Shown here piece by piece: positions 34,698-44,531 of a DNA stretch of 64,000 nt. The position numbers were made by a program, and so were the translations under genes. Each line of letters opens with the position of its first letter. Position 1 is the stretch's first letter. The stretch comes from Rhodospirillales bacterium (GTDB lineage Bacteria; Pseudomonadota; Alphaproteobacteria; Rhodospirillales; Defluviicoccaceae): contig JADJQT010000001.1 in the NCBI GenBank assembly GCA_016712595.1, positions 372,001 through 436,000 of the forward strand, given 5' to 3'. The notes below the pieces were generated by a model. It had not been told where the DNA came from. It saw nothing but the letters and a program-made list of their open reading frames with translations, and ran no database searches.

Positions 34698-37349
34698 ATG
34701 CAAACCGTCAACGACATCCGCCGGGCGTTCCTCGACTTCTTCGCCAAGGAAGGGCACCGCATCGTACCGTCGGCGCCGCTGGTGCCGCGCAACGATCCGA
34801 CTTTGATGTTCACCAACGCCGGTATGGTTCCGTTCAAGAACGTATTCACTGGCATCGAAAAGCGCGACTACATTCGCGCCACCAGCGCTCAGAAGTGCGT
34901 GCGCGCCGGCGGCAAGCACAACGATCTGGAGAACGTCGGCTACACGGCGCGCCATCATACCTTCTTCGAGATGCTCGGCAATTTCTCGTTTGGCGACTAT
35001 TTCAAGGACGTCGCGATCGATTTGGCTTGGCGGTTGGTGACCAAGGAATTCGCGCTGCCCGTCGATCGGCTGCTCGTCACCGTTTATGCCGAGGACGACG
35101 ACGCCTTCGCGTTGTGGCGCAAGATCGCCGGGCTGCCGGACAGTCGGATCATCCGCATTCCGACGCACGATAACTTCTGGCAGATGGGCGATACCGGCCC
35201 GTGCGGGCCGTGCTCGGAGATCTTCTACGACCACGGCGCCCACATCCCGGGCGGTCCGCCCGGTAGCGACGATGCCGAGGGCGATCGCTTCATCGAGATC
35301 TGGAACCTCGTCTTCATGCAGTACGAGCAGGTGACGGCGGACAAGCGCATCTCCCTGCCGAAGCCGTCGATCGATACCGGGATGGGGCTGGAACGTGTCG
35401 CCGCGGTCATGCAGGGCACGCACGACAATTACCGCATCGACTTGCTCCGCGACCTCATCGAAGCCTCGGCGCATGCCACCGGTACCGATCCCGATGGCCC
35501 GCACGCCATCTCGCACCGCGTCATCGCCGATCATTTGCGCGCCGCGACCTTCCTGATCGCCGACGGCGTGTTGCCGGCGAACGAAGGTCGCGGTTACGTA
35601 CTGCGGCGAATCATGCGTCGAGCGATGCGCCATGCGCACCTCATCGGCAGTCCGGAACCGCTGATGTGGCGGCTCGTCCCTAAGCTGGTGGCGGAAATGG
35701 GTCAGGCCTATCCGGAACTCAGCCGGGCCGAGGCTCTGGCGACGGAAACTTTGCGCCTTGAAGAGACGCGCTTTCGCAATACCCTCGAACGCGGGCTGAA
35801 GTTGCTGGAAGAGGCAAGCGAATGCTTGCCGCCGGGCGGCGGGCTGGACGGCGAGACGGCATTCCGCCTCTATGATACCTATGGGTTTCCGCTCGATCTG
35901 ACGCAGGACGCGCTGAAGGCGAAGGGACTGGGCGTCGACGTCGACGGCTTCAACGCCGCCATGGCCCGCCAGAAGGAAGAGGCACGTCGCGCCTGGTCCG
36001 GCTCGGGCGAGGCGGCGACGGAATCGGTCTGGTTCCAGATCAAGGATGACGTTGGCGCCACGGAATTTCTCGGCTACGACGCTGAGACCTCCGAGGGTAA
36101 GGTCGTGGCGATCGTCATCGACGGTGCGCGGGCAACCGCTGCCGAGACCGGGCAGAGTGTCGCCATCGTCTGCAACCAGACGCCGTTCTACGGCGAGTCC
36201 GGCGGTCAGGCGGGTGATGCCGGTCGCATGACCGGCGGCGCTGGTCTTGCGATTACCGTTTCCGATACGCTGAAGAAAGTGGGAGAGCTGCACGTTCATC
36301 TCGGACGGATCGAGTCCGGACGGCTCGCCGTCGGCGATGATGTTTTGCTCATGGTCGATCACGCCCGGCGTTCGGCGCTGCGCGCCAACCATTCGGCGAC
36401 CCACCTGCTGCAGGCATCGCTACGCCGAAGACTGGGCGAGCACGTCTCGCAGAAGGGCTCGCTGGTGGCGCCAGACCGGCTGCGTTTCGACATCAGTCAC
36501 CCGCGGCCCCTGACCACCGACGAAATCGCTTTGGTCGAGGCCGACGTCAACGCGCAGGTGCGTGACAACGCCCCGGTGACCACACGGCTGATGGACCCGG
36601 AGTCGGCCGTCTCAGCCGGTGCGATGGCGCTGTTCGGTGAGAAGTACGGTGATGAAGTCCGCGTTGTCTCCATGGGGGGTGCGGGGGGCGACGGGCGGAC
36701 TTATTCGACCGAACTGTGCGGCGGCACGCATGTCAGCCGGACCGGCGATATTGGCCTGTTCAAGATCGTCGGTGAGACGGCGCTCGCCGCCGGCGTCCGG
36801 CGCATCGAGGCGACGACCGGCGAGACGGCGCGCCTGTATCTCGTGGGCGAGGAAGCCGCACTGAAGGAGGCGGCGCAGCTTTTGAATGCTCCTCTCGCCG
36901 ACGTGCCGGCGCGCGTGGCTCAATTGCTTGAAGACCGCCGCAAGCTTGAGCGCGAGCTCAGCGAGGCGCGACGGGCGCTTGCCACCGGTGCCGGCAGCGG
37001 GGCGCCCGAGGCGCGCGACGTCGCCGGCATACGCTTTTCGCCCCGGCTTCTCGACGGCGTGCCGGCACGCGAACTGAAGAGCCTTGCCGACGATATCAAG
37101 AAGCAGGTCGGCTCGGGCGTCGTCGCGCTGGTCGCGACCGGCGACGGCAAGGCCTCGGTAGTCGTCGGTGTCACCGATGACCTGACCGCCCGCATCAATG
37201 CCGTCGATCTCGTGCGCATTGGTGCGAAGGCGCTCGGCGGTTCGGGCGGCGGTGGCAGGCCCGACATGGCGCAGGCGGGCGGGCCGGATTCGTCGCAGGC
37301 GCAGGCGGCGCTCGAAGCGATCGAGCACGCGCTCGCCGGCACCGCCTAG
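34698..37349 (+). CDS. alaS: alanine-tRNA ligase
   Basis: 883 residues, full length. It charges tRNA-Ala. The class II catalytic part starts MQTVNDIRRAFLDFFAKEGH with motif NAGMVPFKN. The editing domain has HSATHLLQ (metal-binding HxxxH) and CGGTHVSRTG. The C-terminal C-Ala domain ends GGRPDMAQAGG. recA-alaS proximity is common in alphaproteobacteria; cowN is inserted between them here. A second gene overlap is not seen. Confidence 0.98.
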   Translation: MQTVNDIRRAFLDFFAKEGHRIVPSAPLVPRNDPTLMFTNAGMVPFKNVFTGIEKRDYIRATSAQKCVRAGGKHNDLENVGYTARHHTFFEMLGNFSFGDYFKDVAIDLAWRLVTKEFALPVDRLLVTVYAEDDDAFALWRKIAGLPDSRIIRIPTHDNFWQMGDTGPCGPCSEIFYDHGAHIPGGPPGSDDAEGDRFIEIWNLVFMQYEQVTADKRISLPKPSIDTGMGLERVAAVMQGTHDNYRIDLLRDLIEASAHATGTDPDGPHAISHRVIADHLRAATFLIADGVLPANEGRGYVLRRIMRRAMRHAHLIGSPEPLMWRLVPKLVAEMGQAYPELSRAEALATETLRLEETRFRNTLERGLKLLEEASECLPPGGGLDGETAFRLYDTYGFPLDLTQDALKAKGLGVDVDGFNAAMARQKEEARRAWSGSGEAATESVWFQIKDDVGATEFLGYDAETSEGKVVAIVIDGARATAAETGQSVAIVCNQTPFYGESGGQAGDAGRMTGGAGLAITVSDTLKKVGELHVHLGRIESGRLAVGDDVLLMVDHARRSALRANHSATHLLQASLRRRLGEHVSQKGSLVAPDRLRFDISHPRPLTTDEIALVEADVNAQVRDNAPVTTRLMDPESAVSAGAMALFGEKYGDEVRVVSMGGAGGDGRTYSTELCGGTHVSRTGDIGLFKIVGETALAAGVRRIEATTGETARLYLVGEEAALKEAAQLLNAPLADVPARVAQLLEDRRKLERELSEARRALATGAGSGAPEARDVAGIRFSPRLLDGVPARELKSLADDIKKQVGSGVVALVATGDGKASVVVGVTDDLTARINAVDLVRIGAKALGGSGGGGRPDMAQAGGPDSSQAQAALEAIEHALAGTA

Positions 37350-37387
37350 CCTCGCCGGCTCGAACGGATCAAGCGGGCGGCGCGACG

Positions 37388-37786
37388 ATGGGGCCATTCC
37401 TGAGATCGGCGTCTCTGGCGTTCTCCGCCGGTGCTGTTGGCGCTTTGGCAATCGCGTTGATGTCCTGGGCTGCTGGCCGGCAAGGGATCGGCCGCGGGTT
37501 CGGTGTCTTTCTGGGCTCTGATCTCGCGCTCGATCGCCTCTATCCGCGCATCGTCGTGGGCGGGATGTGGGGACTCGTCTTCTTGCTGCCCTGGCCGCGG
37601 GCTCCGTTGTGGGTTCGGGGCGTCATTTTGGGACTGGCTCCGAGTCTTTATGCCCTGCTGTTCACCGCCGCGCGCCACCAACTCGGCGATCTCGTCTCGG
37701 GTGACCTGAGCGTCGTTCAGCTGATTGTCGTTAACATGCTTTGGGGCGTCGTCGCGGCGCTGTGGCTGCGCTGCATCGGCGGCTGA
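37388..37786 (+). CDS. conserved hypothetical membrane protein
   Basis: 132 residues with four hydrophobic stretches (about 10-30, 50-68, 75-95, 108-128). A central PRIVVGGMWGLVFLLPWPR and a C-terminal VVNMLWGVVAALWLR are the most distinctive parts. It starts 38 bases after alaS and has only a weak ribosome site (GGGCGG). The family is not recognised with certainty. The composition and even hydrophobic spacing support a real protein. Confidence 0.6.
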   Translation: MGPFLRSASLAFSAGAVGALAIALMSWAAGRQGIGRGFGVFLGSDLALDRLYPRIVVGGMWGLVFLLPWPRAPLWVRGVILGLAPSLYALLFTAARHQLGDLVSGDLSVVQLIVVNMLWGVVAALWLRCIGG

Positions 37787-37947
37787 CGGCAAGACTTGGT
37801 GAAGCGTGAGTGGCGGATCGCCGCACTGAAAATCCGTATTCAAACAACCAAGAACATGATAAATTATCGTCTTCTACTGTTAGTAGAAAATGGCACAGTG
37901 CTTTCGCGGGCGATAATCATAAACGGCTATCCGAGGGAGTTGGCGTA

Positions 37948-40461
37948 ATGACTCGGGCGCTTTATTTCGCATTGTTAATTTTATTTACTCTTGGCTGCTT
38001 TCGGCCGGCGGCTGCCGACATCCGGCATGGTCTGGATCAACGGCCTTCGAACACGACCTGTCTCGCCCCCGCGCTGGCGCTGGCCAATCCGAATGTCGAA
38101 GCGGTCGTCGCATTTCCCAATTTCAAGTTCAATCATCCGATTTCCCTCGATCAACCGTCGGACAATCCCGATCGATGGTTCGTCGCGCAGCGCGGTGGCG
38201 TCATACGGACGTTCACCAACGATCCGAACTTGGCGCCGCGTGTCGCACTGAACATCTCGAGCTACCTCGACGCGACCGACCAGGTGGGATTTCGCGATTC
38301 GCAGGAATGGGGGATCACCTCGATCGCCCTTCACCCCCAGTTCTCAAAAAACGGCTACATGTACGTAGCCTATAACTACCGCCGCACCCCGACCTCGCCG
38401 ATCACGTCGGTGGTCTCGCGGTTTACCGCCGGCGCCTCGAAAACAACATTCGATCCCGGCACGGACAAAGTGCTGCTGACCATCGAGCAGACGGCGGCAC
38501 TCCATCACATAGGTCAGCTTCAGTTTGGCCTGGATGGTTATTTATACATCAGTTCGGGCGATGGCTCGTTGGTCCTTCCTGATACGCGCACCATGCGCGC
38601 GCAGGACCCGTTCGATCTGCATGGAAAAATCCTGCGGATCGACGTCGATCACGGCGACCCGTATGCCGTCCCCGCCGACAATCCGTACGCGAGCGGGACG
38701 CTCGGGGCACCGGAGGTCTACGCTCTGGGATTTCGCAATCCGTGGCGGTTTTCCATCGATCGAAAGACCGGCGAAATCTGGGAGGGGGATGTCGGACAGG
38801 ACACGCGCGAAGAGATCAATCACGTCGTCAAGGGCGGCAACTATGGCTGGCCGATCTATGAAGGCAGCGTCTGCCGGCAGAAATCGTGCAATCCGGCCGG
38901 GCTCACGCCGCCGACATATGAGTTCGTCACGCGCGAGAACGGAGCAGCGGTGATCGGCGGGGCTGTCTATCGCGGCTCCGACATTCCGGCGCTGGACGGG
39001 GTCTACATCTTCGGTGCGGTCTTCTCGGCGAGTATTGCCGGGCTCGATCCGGCGAGCAGTTACGGTCGCATCGAGGTGGCGACGGTCCCGCGCTCGCTGA
39101 GCCCAAGCTCGTTCGGGCAAGACGCGCGGGGCGAGATCTACATCATCAACGGCCAGACCGGGAACAAGATCTTCAAACTGGTTCCAAAGTCGGGGACGAC
39201 GGCAACCGCGGCAGCCAGCAGCCCTGTCGCATCGCGACTGTCGCAAACCGGTTGTGTTAATCCGGATAATCCGCAGGAGTTCGCGGCGGGGGTCATTCCC
39301 TACGACGTCAACATGCTTTTGTGGTCCGACGGGGCCGACAAGACCCGGGGCATGGCGCTGCCCAATAGCGGGACGATCGGCGTCAACGCCGACGGCGATT
39401 ACGATTTCCCGGCGCGAACCGTGCTGATCAAAATGTTCAGCTTCGCCGGCCGGCCGCACGAGACCCGTCTGTTCATGCGCCATCCAAACGGTGAGTGGCG
39501 GGGCTATACCTATGAGTGGCGCGCTGACCTGTCGGACGCCGATCTGCTGACCGACGGCAAGACCAAGACCATTGCCAACGGTGCCGGCGGCACGGTGAAT
39601 TGGACGTATCCCAGCCCGGCGCAATGTCTTGAGTGCCATAACGAGGCCGCCGGTTTCTCGCTCGGCCTCGAAACGGCCCAACTCAACCGGGATTTCGTTT
39701 ATCCATCGACCGGCCGGTCGTCGAACCAGATCGCCACTCTCGATCACATCGGGATGTACTCGACCACCATGCCGCCGTTCGCGGAGTTGCCGGCTCTCGC
39801 CAGCCGCTACCTGACGAGCACCTCGATGATCCGCCGCGCCCGCTCTTACCTGCACGCCAATTGCGCCCTGTGCCATCGGCCCGATGGCCTCGCGCAGACG
39901 ACCATTGACTTCCGCTATTCGACGGCAACGGATGCGATGAACATTTGCGACGCTGCGCCAATCGCCGGCAACCTCGGCGTCGCCGACGCCAAGCTGCTCG
40001 CTCCGGGCGATCCCGCGCATTCAATCATTCCGCTGCGCATGCGGCGGCTCAACACCTATCGGATGCCGCCGATCGGTACGGGTGTGGTCGATTCCTTCAT
40101 CTTGCGCACGGCATTGACGCCGTGGATCAACCGTGCGGACGTGTGCGCCGCCGCGGTCGATACCGATGGGGACGGCGTGCCCAACAACGCCGATAACTGC
40201 ATCCGTACCTTCAATCCCGACCAGGCGGACGACGATCGCGACGGCTACGGCAACGCCTGCGACGGTGACCTCAACAACGACCTGAAGACCGACGCTGCCG
40301 ACCTTTCGATGCTAACGGCGGCGCTTGGCAAACGCCGGAACGATCCGGGCTTCATCTACCGCGCCGATCTCAACCACGATCTGATCATCGACGCGGCGGA
40401 CCGGGCGATTCTTCAGGGCATGATGGGCAAGGCGCCGGGACCGTCGGCATTGCGGCCCTGA
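37948..40461 (+). CDS. secreted PQQ-type sugar dehydrogenase fused to cytochrome c and dockerin-like domains
   Basis: 837 residues from the ATG at 37948, with GAGGGAG nine bases upstream; a longer frame from 37810 is not needed. A Sec signal ends near PAAA. Residues about 50-420 are a glucose/sorbosone dehydrogenase beta-propeller (AQRGGVIRTF, GLDGYLYISSGDGS, GFRNPWRFSIDR, GGNYGWP). A middle region (about 440-690) carries two heme c motifs, CLECH (560-564) and CALCH (639-643). From 738 there is a thrombospondin-3-like calcium segment (DTDGDGVPNNADNC) and then two EF-hand-like dockerin repeats (DLNNDLKTDAADL and DLNHDLIIDAADR). It probably oxidises a sugar or alcohol outside the membrane and passes electrons through its own hemes. 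The substrate is unknown. Confidence 0.82.
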   Translation: MTRALYFALLILFTLGCFRPAAADIRHGLDQRPSNTTCLAPALALANPNVEAVVAFPNFKFNHPISLDQPSDNPDRWFVAQRGGVIRTFTNDPNLAPRVALNISSYLDATDQVGFRDSQEWGITSIALHPQFSKNGYMYVAYNYRRTPTSPITSVVSRFTAGASKTTFDPGTDKVLLTIEQTAALHHIGQLQFGLDGYLYISSGDGSLVLPDTRTMRAQDPFDLHGKILRIDVDHGDPYAVPADNPYASGTLGAPEVYALGFRNPWRFSIDRKTGEIWEGDVGQDTREEINHVVKGGNYGWPIYEGSVCRQKSCNPAGLTPPTYEFVTRENGAAVIGGAVYRGSDIPALDGVYIFGAVFSASIAGLDPASSYGRIEVATVPRSLSPSSFGQDARGEIYIINGQTGNKIFKLVPKSGTTATAAASSPVASRLSQTGCVNPDNPQEFAAGVIPYDVNMLLWSDGADKTRGMALPNSGTIGVNADGDYDFPARTVLIKMFSFAGRPHETRLFMRHPNGEWRGYTYEWRADLSDADLLTDGKTKTIANGAGGTVNWTYPSPAQCLECHNEAAGFSLGLETAQLNRDFVYPSTGRSSNQIATLDHIGMYSTTMPPFAELPALASRYLTSTSMIRRARSYLHANCALCHRPDGLAQTTIDFRYSTATDAMNICDAAPIAGNLGVADAKLLAPGDPAHSIIPLRMRRLNTYRMPPIGTGVVDSFILRTALTPWINRADVCAAAVDTDGDGVPNNADNCIRTFNPDQADDDRDGYGNACDGDLNNDLKTDAADLSMLTAALGKRRNDPGFIYRADLNHDLIIDAADRAILQGMMGKAPGPSALRP

Positions 40462-40586
40462 TGGCGCACGTCGTCCGGTGACGGCAGGCCAACGCGGGTG
40501 GCCCATCCCGTCCGTGTTTGGCACCGTCCTTGAATGCGACGAGTGAGGCCCTTACCCTGCCGCGGTGATTTGAGGACGGATGCTCG

Positions 40587-41438
40587 ATGAAGAGACGTTT
40601 CGAAGGGACGGACCGGTACGTCGCGACCGAAGATCTGATGGTCGCGGTCAACGCAGCGATCGCGCTCGAGCGGCCCCTTCTGATTAAAGGCGAGCCCGGC
40701 ACGGGGAAGACGATCCTTGCCGAGGAGATTGCCCGGGCGCTTTCCGTGCCGTTGATCCAGTGGCACATCAAATCGACGACCAGAGCGCAGCAGGGACTTT
40801 ACGAGTATGACGCGGTTGCCCGGCTGCGCGATTCCCAGCTCGGCGAGGCGCGTGTTCACGACATCGCCAATTACATTGTGCGTGGGCGGCTATGGGAGGC
40901 GTTCGTCAGTGACGTACGGCCTGTCCTGCTGATCGACGAGATTGACAAGGCGGACATCGAGTTCCCCAACGACCTGCTGCTCGAACTCGATCGCATGGAG
41001 TTCTACGTTTACGAAACCAAAGAAACGGTTGCGGCGCGGCAGCGGCCGATCGTCCTCATCACATCGAACAACGAAAAGGAGCTGCCGGACGCGTTCCTGC
41101 GTCGCTGCTTTTTTCATTACATCCGTTTTCCCGATCGCGAGACGATGCAGCAAATCGTCGAGGTGCATTACCCGGGCATCCACAAGCGGCTCGTTCAGGA
41201 GGCGCTGAACGTGTTTTTCGAGATGCGCGAGGTGCCGGGGCTCAAGAAGAAGCCATCGACATCGGAATTCCTCGATTGGATCAAGCTCCTGATGATCGAG
41301 GATATTCCCTCCGAAGCCCTGCGAGCCGGGGACGCACGCACGCTGATCCCGCCACTGCATGGCGCGCTGCTGAAAAACGAGCAGGACGTGCACCTATTCG
41401 AGCGGCTTGCGTTCCTCAATCGCCGGGAAGGGCGATAG
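40587..41438 (+). CDS. MoxR-family AAA+ ATPase
   Basis: 283 residues. Walker A is KGEPGTGKT near 34-42, Walker B VLLIDEIDKAD, sensor ITSNNEKELPDAFLRRC. It belongs to the MoxR/RavA group of ATPase chaperones, which usually work with a VWA protein to insert metals or assemble complexes. The CoxE-type VWA partner is encoded 3 kb downstream (44532-45707) on the same strand. It may be involved in maturation of a membrane or metal enzyme; the client is not clear. Confidence 0.9.
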   Translation: MKRRFEGTDRYVATEDLMVAVNAAIALERPLLIKGEPGTGKTILAEEIARALSVPLIQWHIKSTTRAQQGLYEYDAVARLRDSQLGEARVHDIANYIVRGRLWEAFVSDVRPVLLIDEIDKADIEFPNDLLLELDRMEFYVYETKETVAARQRPIVLITSNNEKELPDAFLRRCFFHYIRFPDRETMQQIVEVHYPGIHKRLVQEALNVFFEMREVPGLKKKPSTSEFLDWIKLLMIEDIPSEALRAGDARTLIPPLHGALLKNEQDVHLFERLAFLNRREGR

Positions 41439-41451
41439 CCGCCAGTCGGCA

Positions 41452-41473
41452 GGGCCGTTGCGGCCCATCTTTT
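41452..41473 (+). terminator. intrinsic terminator after moxR-type gene
   Basis: GGGCCG (41452-41457), loop TTG, CGGCCC (41461-41466), then ATCTTTT. Short stem, four-T run, 13 bases after the stop. The rest of 41474-41669 shows no gene. Confidence 0.5.
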
Positions 41474-41669
41474 CGCACAGCTTCGATCCAGCGCCCGACG
41501 AATTGTCCGAGTGCGCGGCTGCGCTTCGCGGTCGCCGCTTGATGGACAGCAGAACCGTCAAGGCCCTTTGAGCGTTTGTGCTGCGGTCGTTCGGCAGTGA
41601 GGCCGTGACCGAGGGGCGCATGGGGCAAACGCGCATGCGCGAGACCGCCATCTGGCGAAAGGGGCTCGA

Positions 41670-43502
41670 ATGCAGGAACGGCTGATTTTCGAAGTCACGG
41701 CGATCGGTGTGCTCGGGATGATGGCGCAATGGATTGCCTGGCGAACACGCCTGCCGGCGATTGTCCTTCTCTCCGTCGCCGGTATCCTCGTCGGCCCGGT
41801 GTTCGGACTGCTTGATCCGGAGGCCGATTTCGGGAAAGCGCTGCGACCGATGATCGCCATTGCGGTCGCCATCATCCTGTTCGAGGGCGGCCTCAATCTG
41901 AACTTCCGTGAGTTGCGGGAAACGTCGATCGCGGTCCGTCGTCTGATCATTGCCGCGGTGCCGATCGGCTGGGTGCTTGGCACTCTTGCGGCGCATTTCG
42001 TCGCCGGCTTGTCCTGGCCGATCGCGGCTCTGTTTGGGGGACTGCTCGTCGTTACCGGGCCGACGGTGATCCTGCCGCTTCTGCGCCAGGCGCGGTTGGC
42101 CGCGCGGCCCGCATCCGTCCTCAAGTGGGAAGGCATCGTCAACGATCCGATCGGCGCGATGCTGGCCGTGCTGGTCTTCGAGTTTCTGCTCGTCCGCGGT
42201 ACCGAGGACGGAGTGATCCGCGTCGGCTGGCTCCTCGCCGCCTCCGCGGTCGGTGCGGCGCTGGGCTTCGCCCTCGGCCGGGCCGCCGTATTCATTTTCG
42301 CCAAAGGGCTCGTGCCGGAACACTTGAAGACCCCCGCCCTGCTCGTCCTCGTTCTCGCCGGCTATGAAAGCGCCAACCTGCTGCAGGCGGAATCCGGCCT
42401 TTTCACCGTCACCGTCCTCGGTGTGACCATCGCCAATACGCGGTTCGCCAATTTCGAGGAGATCCGCCGGTTCAAAGAGAGCCTGTCGATTATCCTCGTC
42501 TCCGCGGTGTTCGTGCTGCTAACCGCCTCGCTGGACCGGATGACACTTGTGTCAATGGCCGACTGGCGGAGCCTCGCGTTCGTTTTTGCCATGCTGTTCG
42601 TCGTTCGCCCGGCGACGGTATGGCTGAGTACCATCGGCAGCGGGCTGACGTGGCGCGAACGCGCGCTCGTCGGTTGGATCGCTCCCCGCGGGGTCGTGGC
42701 CGTCGCGGTGTCCGGCTTCTTCGCCGGCCCTCTCATTGCGCGCGGCTATCCGGATGCGGCAAAGCTGGTACCACTGACGTTTCTGATCGTCTTCGCCACA
42801 GTCGTTGCTCACGGCTTTTCCATCCGCTTCCTCGCGCAGCGCCTCGGCCTTTCGGCGACGACACGGCCTGGCGTCCTCATTGTCGGTGGATCCCCCTGGA
42901 GCACCGCGCTCGCCGTAACCCTCACGGATCAGTCGGTGCCGGTGATGATCGTCGATACCAATTGGCGGCGGCTTCGCCCGGCGCGTCTCGCCAATATGCC
43001 TGTGCACTTCGGCGAAATCCTCTCGGAAGCCGCGAGCTACCATGTCGAGCTTGACCGGTTTTCGTACCTTCTCGCCGTGACCGACAATGACGCCTACAAC
43101 GCCTTCGCCTGCATTCATCTTTCGCCGCACTTCGGCAAGGAAAACGTCTTACAGCTTGGCACGCGCGAAGATGACGAACACGAAATGCACGGCTACGCGG
43201 TGAGCACGCGAGGTCGAACCTTGCTGGGATCAGGGGCGGGTTGGGACGACCTCAATCAGCGCTGCGCTGCTGGCTGGGTGTTCCAAAAAACGAAGCTCAC
43301 CGAGACCTACGGGTGGGAGCGCTATCTAGAAGACCGGGCGGAGGGAACGGAACCCCTGCTGTTGCTGCGCGGGAGCGGCGAGATTCGCTTCGAGACCCAA
43401 CGCCAGCATCCCACTGCCCGTCCGGGGGATGTTGTTGTCAGCTTTGCACCGCCTGACGTGCGTCCTCGCGCCGTCTCCAAACTCGCGACCTTGCCGGGCT
43501 AG
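41670..43502 (+). CDS. CPA1-family cation:proton antiporter with RCK (TrkA-N) domain
   Basis: 610 residues. About 12 membrane helices (residues 1-400) contain the exchanger core, including FEGGLNLNFRELR and KWEGIVNDPIGAML with the conserved Asn-Asp pair near residues 157-158. The C-terminal half begins PGVLIVGGSPWSTALAVTL, a Rossmann-like nucleotide-binding RCK domain, followed by an extra C-terminal module. It likely exchanges Na+ or K+ for protons and is gated by a nucleotide. AAAGGGG precedes the ATG. It sits between the MoxR and VWA genes. Confidence 0.9.
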   Translation: MQERLIFEVTAIGVLGMMAQWIAWRTRLPAIVLLSVAGILVGPVFGLLDPEADFGKALRPMIAIAVAIILFEGGLNLNFRELRETSIAVRRLIIAAVPIGWVLGTLAAHFVAGLSWPIAALFGGLLVVTGPTVILPLLRQARLAARPASVLKWEGIVNDPIGAMLAVLVFEFLLVRGTEDGVIRVGWLLAASAVGAALGFALGRAAVFIFAKGLVPEHLKTPALLVLVLAGYESANLLQAESGLFTVTVLGVTIANTRFANFEEIRRFKESLSIILVSAVFVLLTASLDRMTLVSMADWRSLAFVFAMLFVVRPATVWLSTIGSGLTWRERALVGWIAPRGVVAVAVSGFFAGPLIARGYPDAAKLVPLTFLIVFATVVAHGFSIRFLAQRLGLSATTRPGVLIVGGSPWSTALAVTLTDQSVPVMIVDTNWRRLRPARLANMPVHFGEILSEAASYHVELDRFSYLLAVTDNDAYNAFACIHLSPHFGKENVLQLGTREDDEHEMHGYAVSTRGRTLLGSGAGWDDLNQRCAAGWVFQKTKLTETYGWERYLEDRAEGTEPLLLLRGSGEIRFETQRQHPTARPGDVVVSFAPPDVRPRAVSKLATLPG

Positions 43503-43690
43503 GGTCTGGTTTCGCCAAGCTCGGCGCCAGCTTAATCCCCTCCATTCTACGCAGGTGGCGGCGGCGGCGCGAACTGCGCTTTGGCACAGGCGGACGGTCC
43601 GCAACCAAAGCGCTTGACGCGCGGTAAATTCGAAGTTAGTCTATAGAACAAGTGGTAAATAGACGTAAACGATGAGCAGGGGCGCAGGTC

Positions 43691-43903
43691 ATGGTGGTGC
43701 TTGAGACGACAACGGATGCGGGATCATACTTCTGTGTCGAGCCGCGCAGTGAGCGCCACAGCGTCGGACGGTTCCTCCGCATCGACAGCGGCTGGGCGCG
43801 CGTGCGTGGAATGCTCGGTTTTGTCGGCGCGATCGCGTCCGGGCTCATCGCTCTGCTGATCAGTAAGGGCGAGGGTCCTGATCCTTATACGCTCGATTAT
43901 TGA
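43691..43903 (+). CDS. small membrane protein
   Basis: 70 residues. A polar N-terminal half is followed by one membrane helix (about 42-58, LGFVGAIASGLIALLIS) and a short acidic tail DPYTLDY. A partial ribosome site (CAGG) lies close to the ATG. No family recognised. It lies between the antiporter and another small membrane protein. Confidence 0.45.
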   Translation: MVVLETTTDAGSYFCVEPRSERHSVGRFLRIDSGWARVRGMLGFVGAIASGLIALLISKGEGPDPYTLDY

Positions 43904-44047
43904 TAATCGTGTGAGGTGGTGCGCCGTTCGCGACGTCTTGGCAATGCGATGACCATCACAGCGCCGCCAGTATCCGTTTGGTACAACGATCCCTGCATCG
44001 GAAAATCCACGGTCCGCGCGGCCGATCGGACGGGGCGGGAGCGTACC

Positions 44048-44290
44048 ATGGTTGCCCATCACCGAACGCAGAGCCCTATGGGCCTTGCGCGACTTGACGA
44101 CGCCCGGGTCGGCCGTCGTGACCACAAATCCAGGCATACGACGTTCGAACTTCTTTGTCGTAGGATCGTGCGCTGGTGGGATAAATTTACGTTTGGCGTG
44201 CTTCTGGCTCTGATTATCGCTGCCGGAACCCTCGTTGGCTGGGTGGCCGGCGTCGGTTACGGCGAAGGCATCGATCCTCCCGAAGACTGA
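44048..44290 (+). CDS. small membrane protein
   Basis: 80 residues from the ATG at 44048, with GGGAG seven bases upstream; an in-frame ATG at 43916 would add 44 low-similarity residues. The C-terminal part has a clear membrane helix (FGVLLALIIAAGTLVGWVAG) followed by a short acidic end GEGIDPPED. The N-terminus is rich in His and Arg. No family recognised. The 241 bases to the VWA gene show no other feature. Confidence 0.45.
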   Translation: MVAHHRTQSPMGLARLDDARVGRRDHKSRHTTFELLCRRIVRWWDKFTFGVLLALIIAAGTLVGWVAGVGYGEGIDPPED

Positions 44291-44531
44291 CGATCACGAT
44301 TGCGAGCGCGCTCGCCGGCTTGCAATCGCCAGACAGTCCCTGAGTTGATATCGACGATCCTGGCGCGCGCGCTTCCCGATAAGTCCGTCCGGCGACGTTG
44401 CCAATCGGCCCCTGGCGACAGACATGGGCTTCGGCGTATGCTGAGAATAGACGCTCTCGCCGTCGGCCTTGAGGCCTGTGGTGTTCCGAGCCGGTGGAAG
44501 GGATGGATCGGGGGCCAAAGCGAACCGCGCC

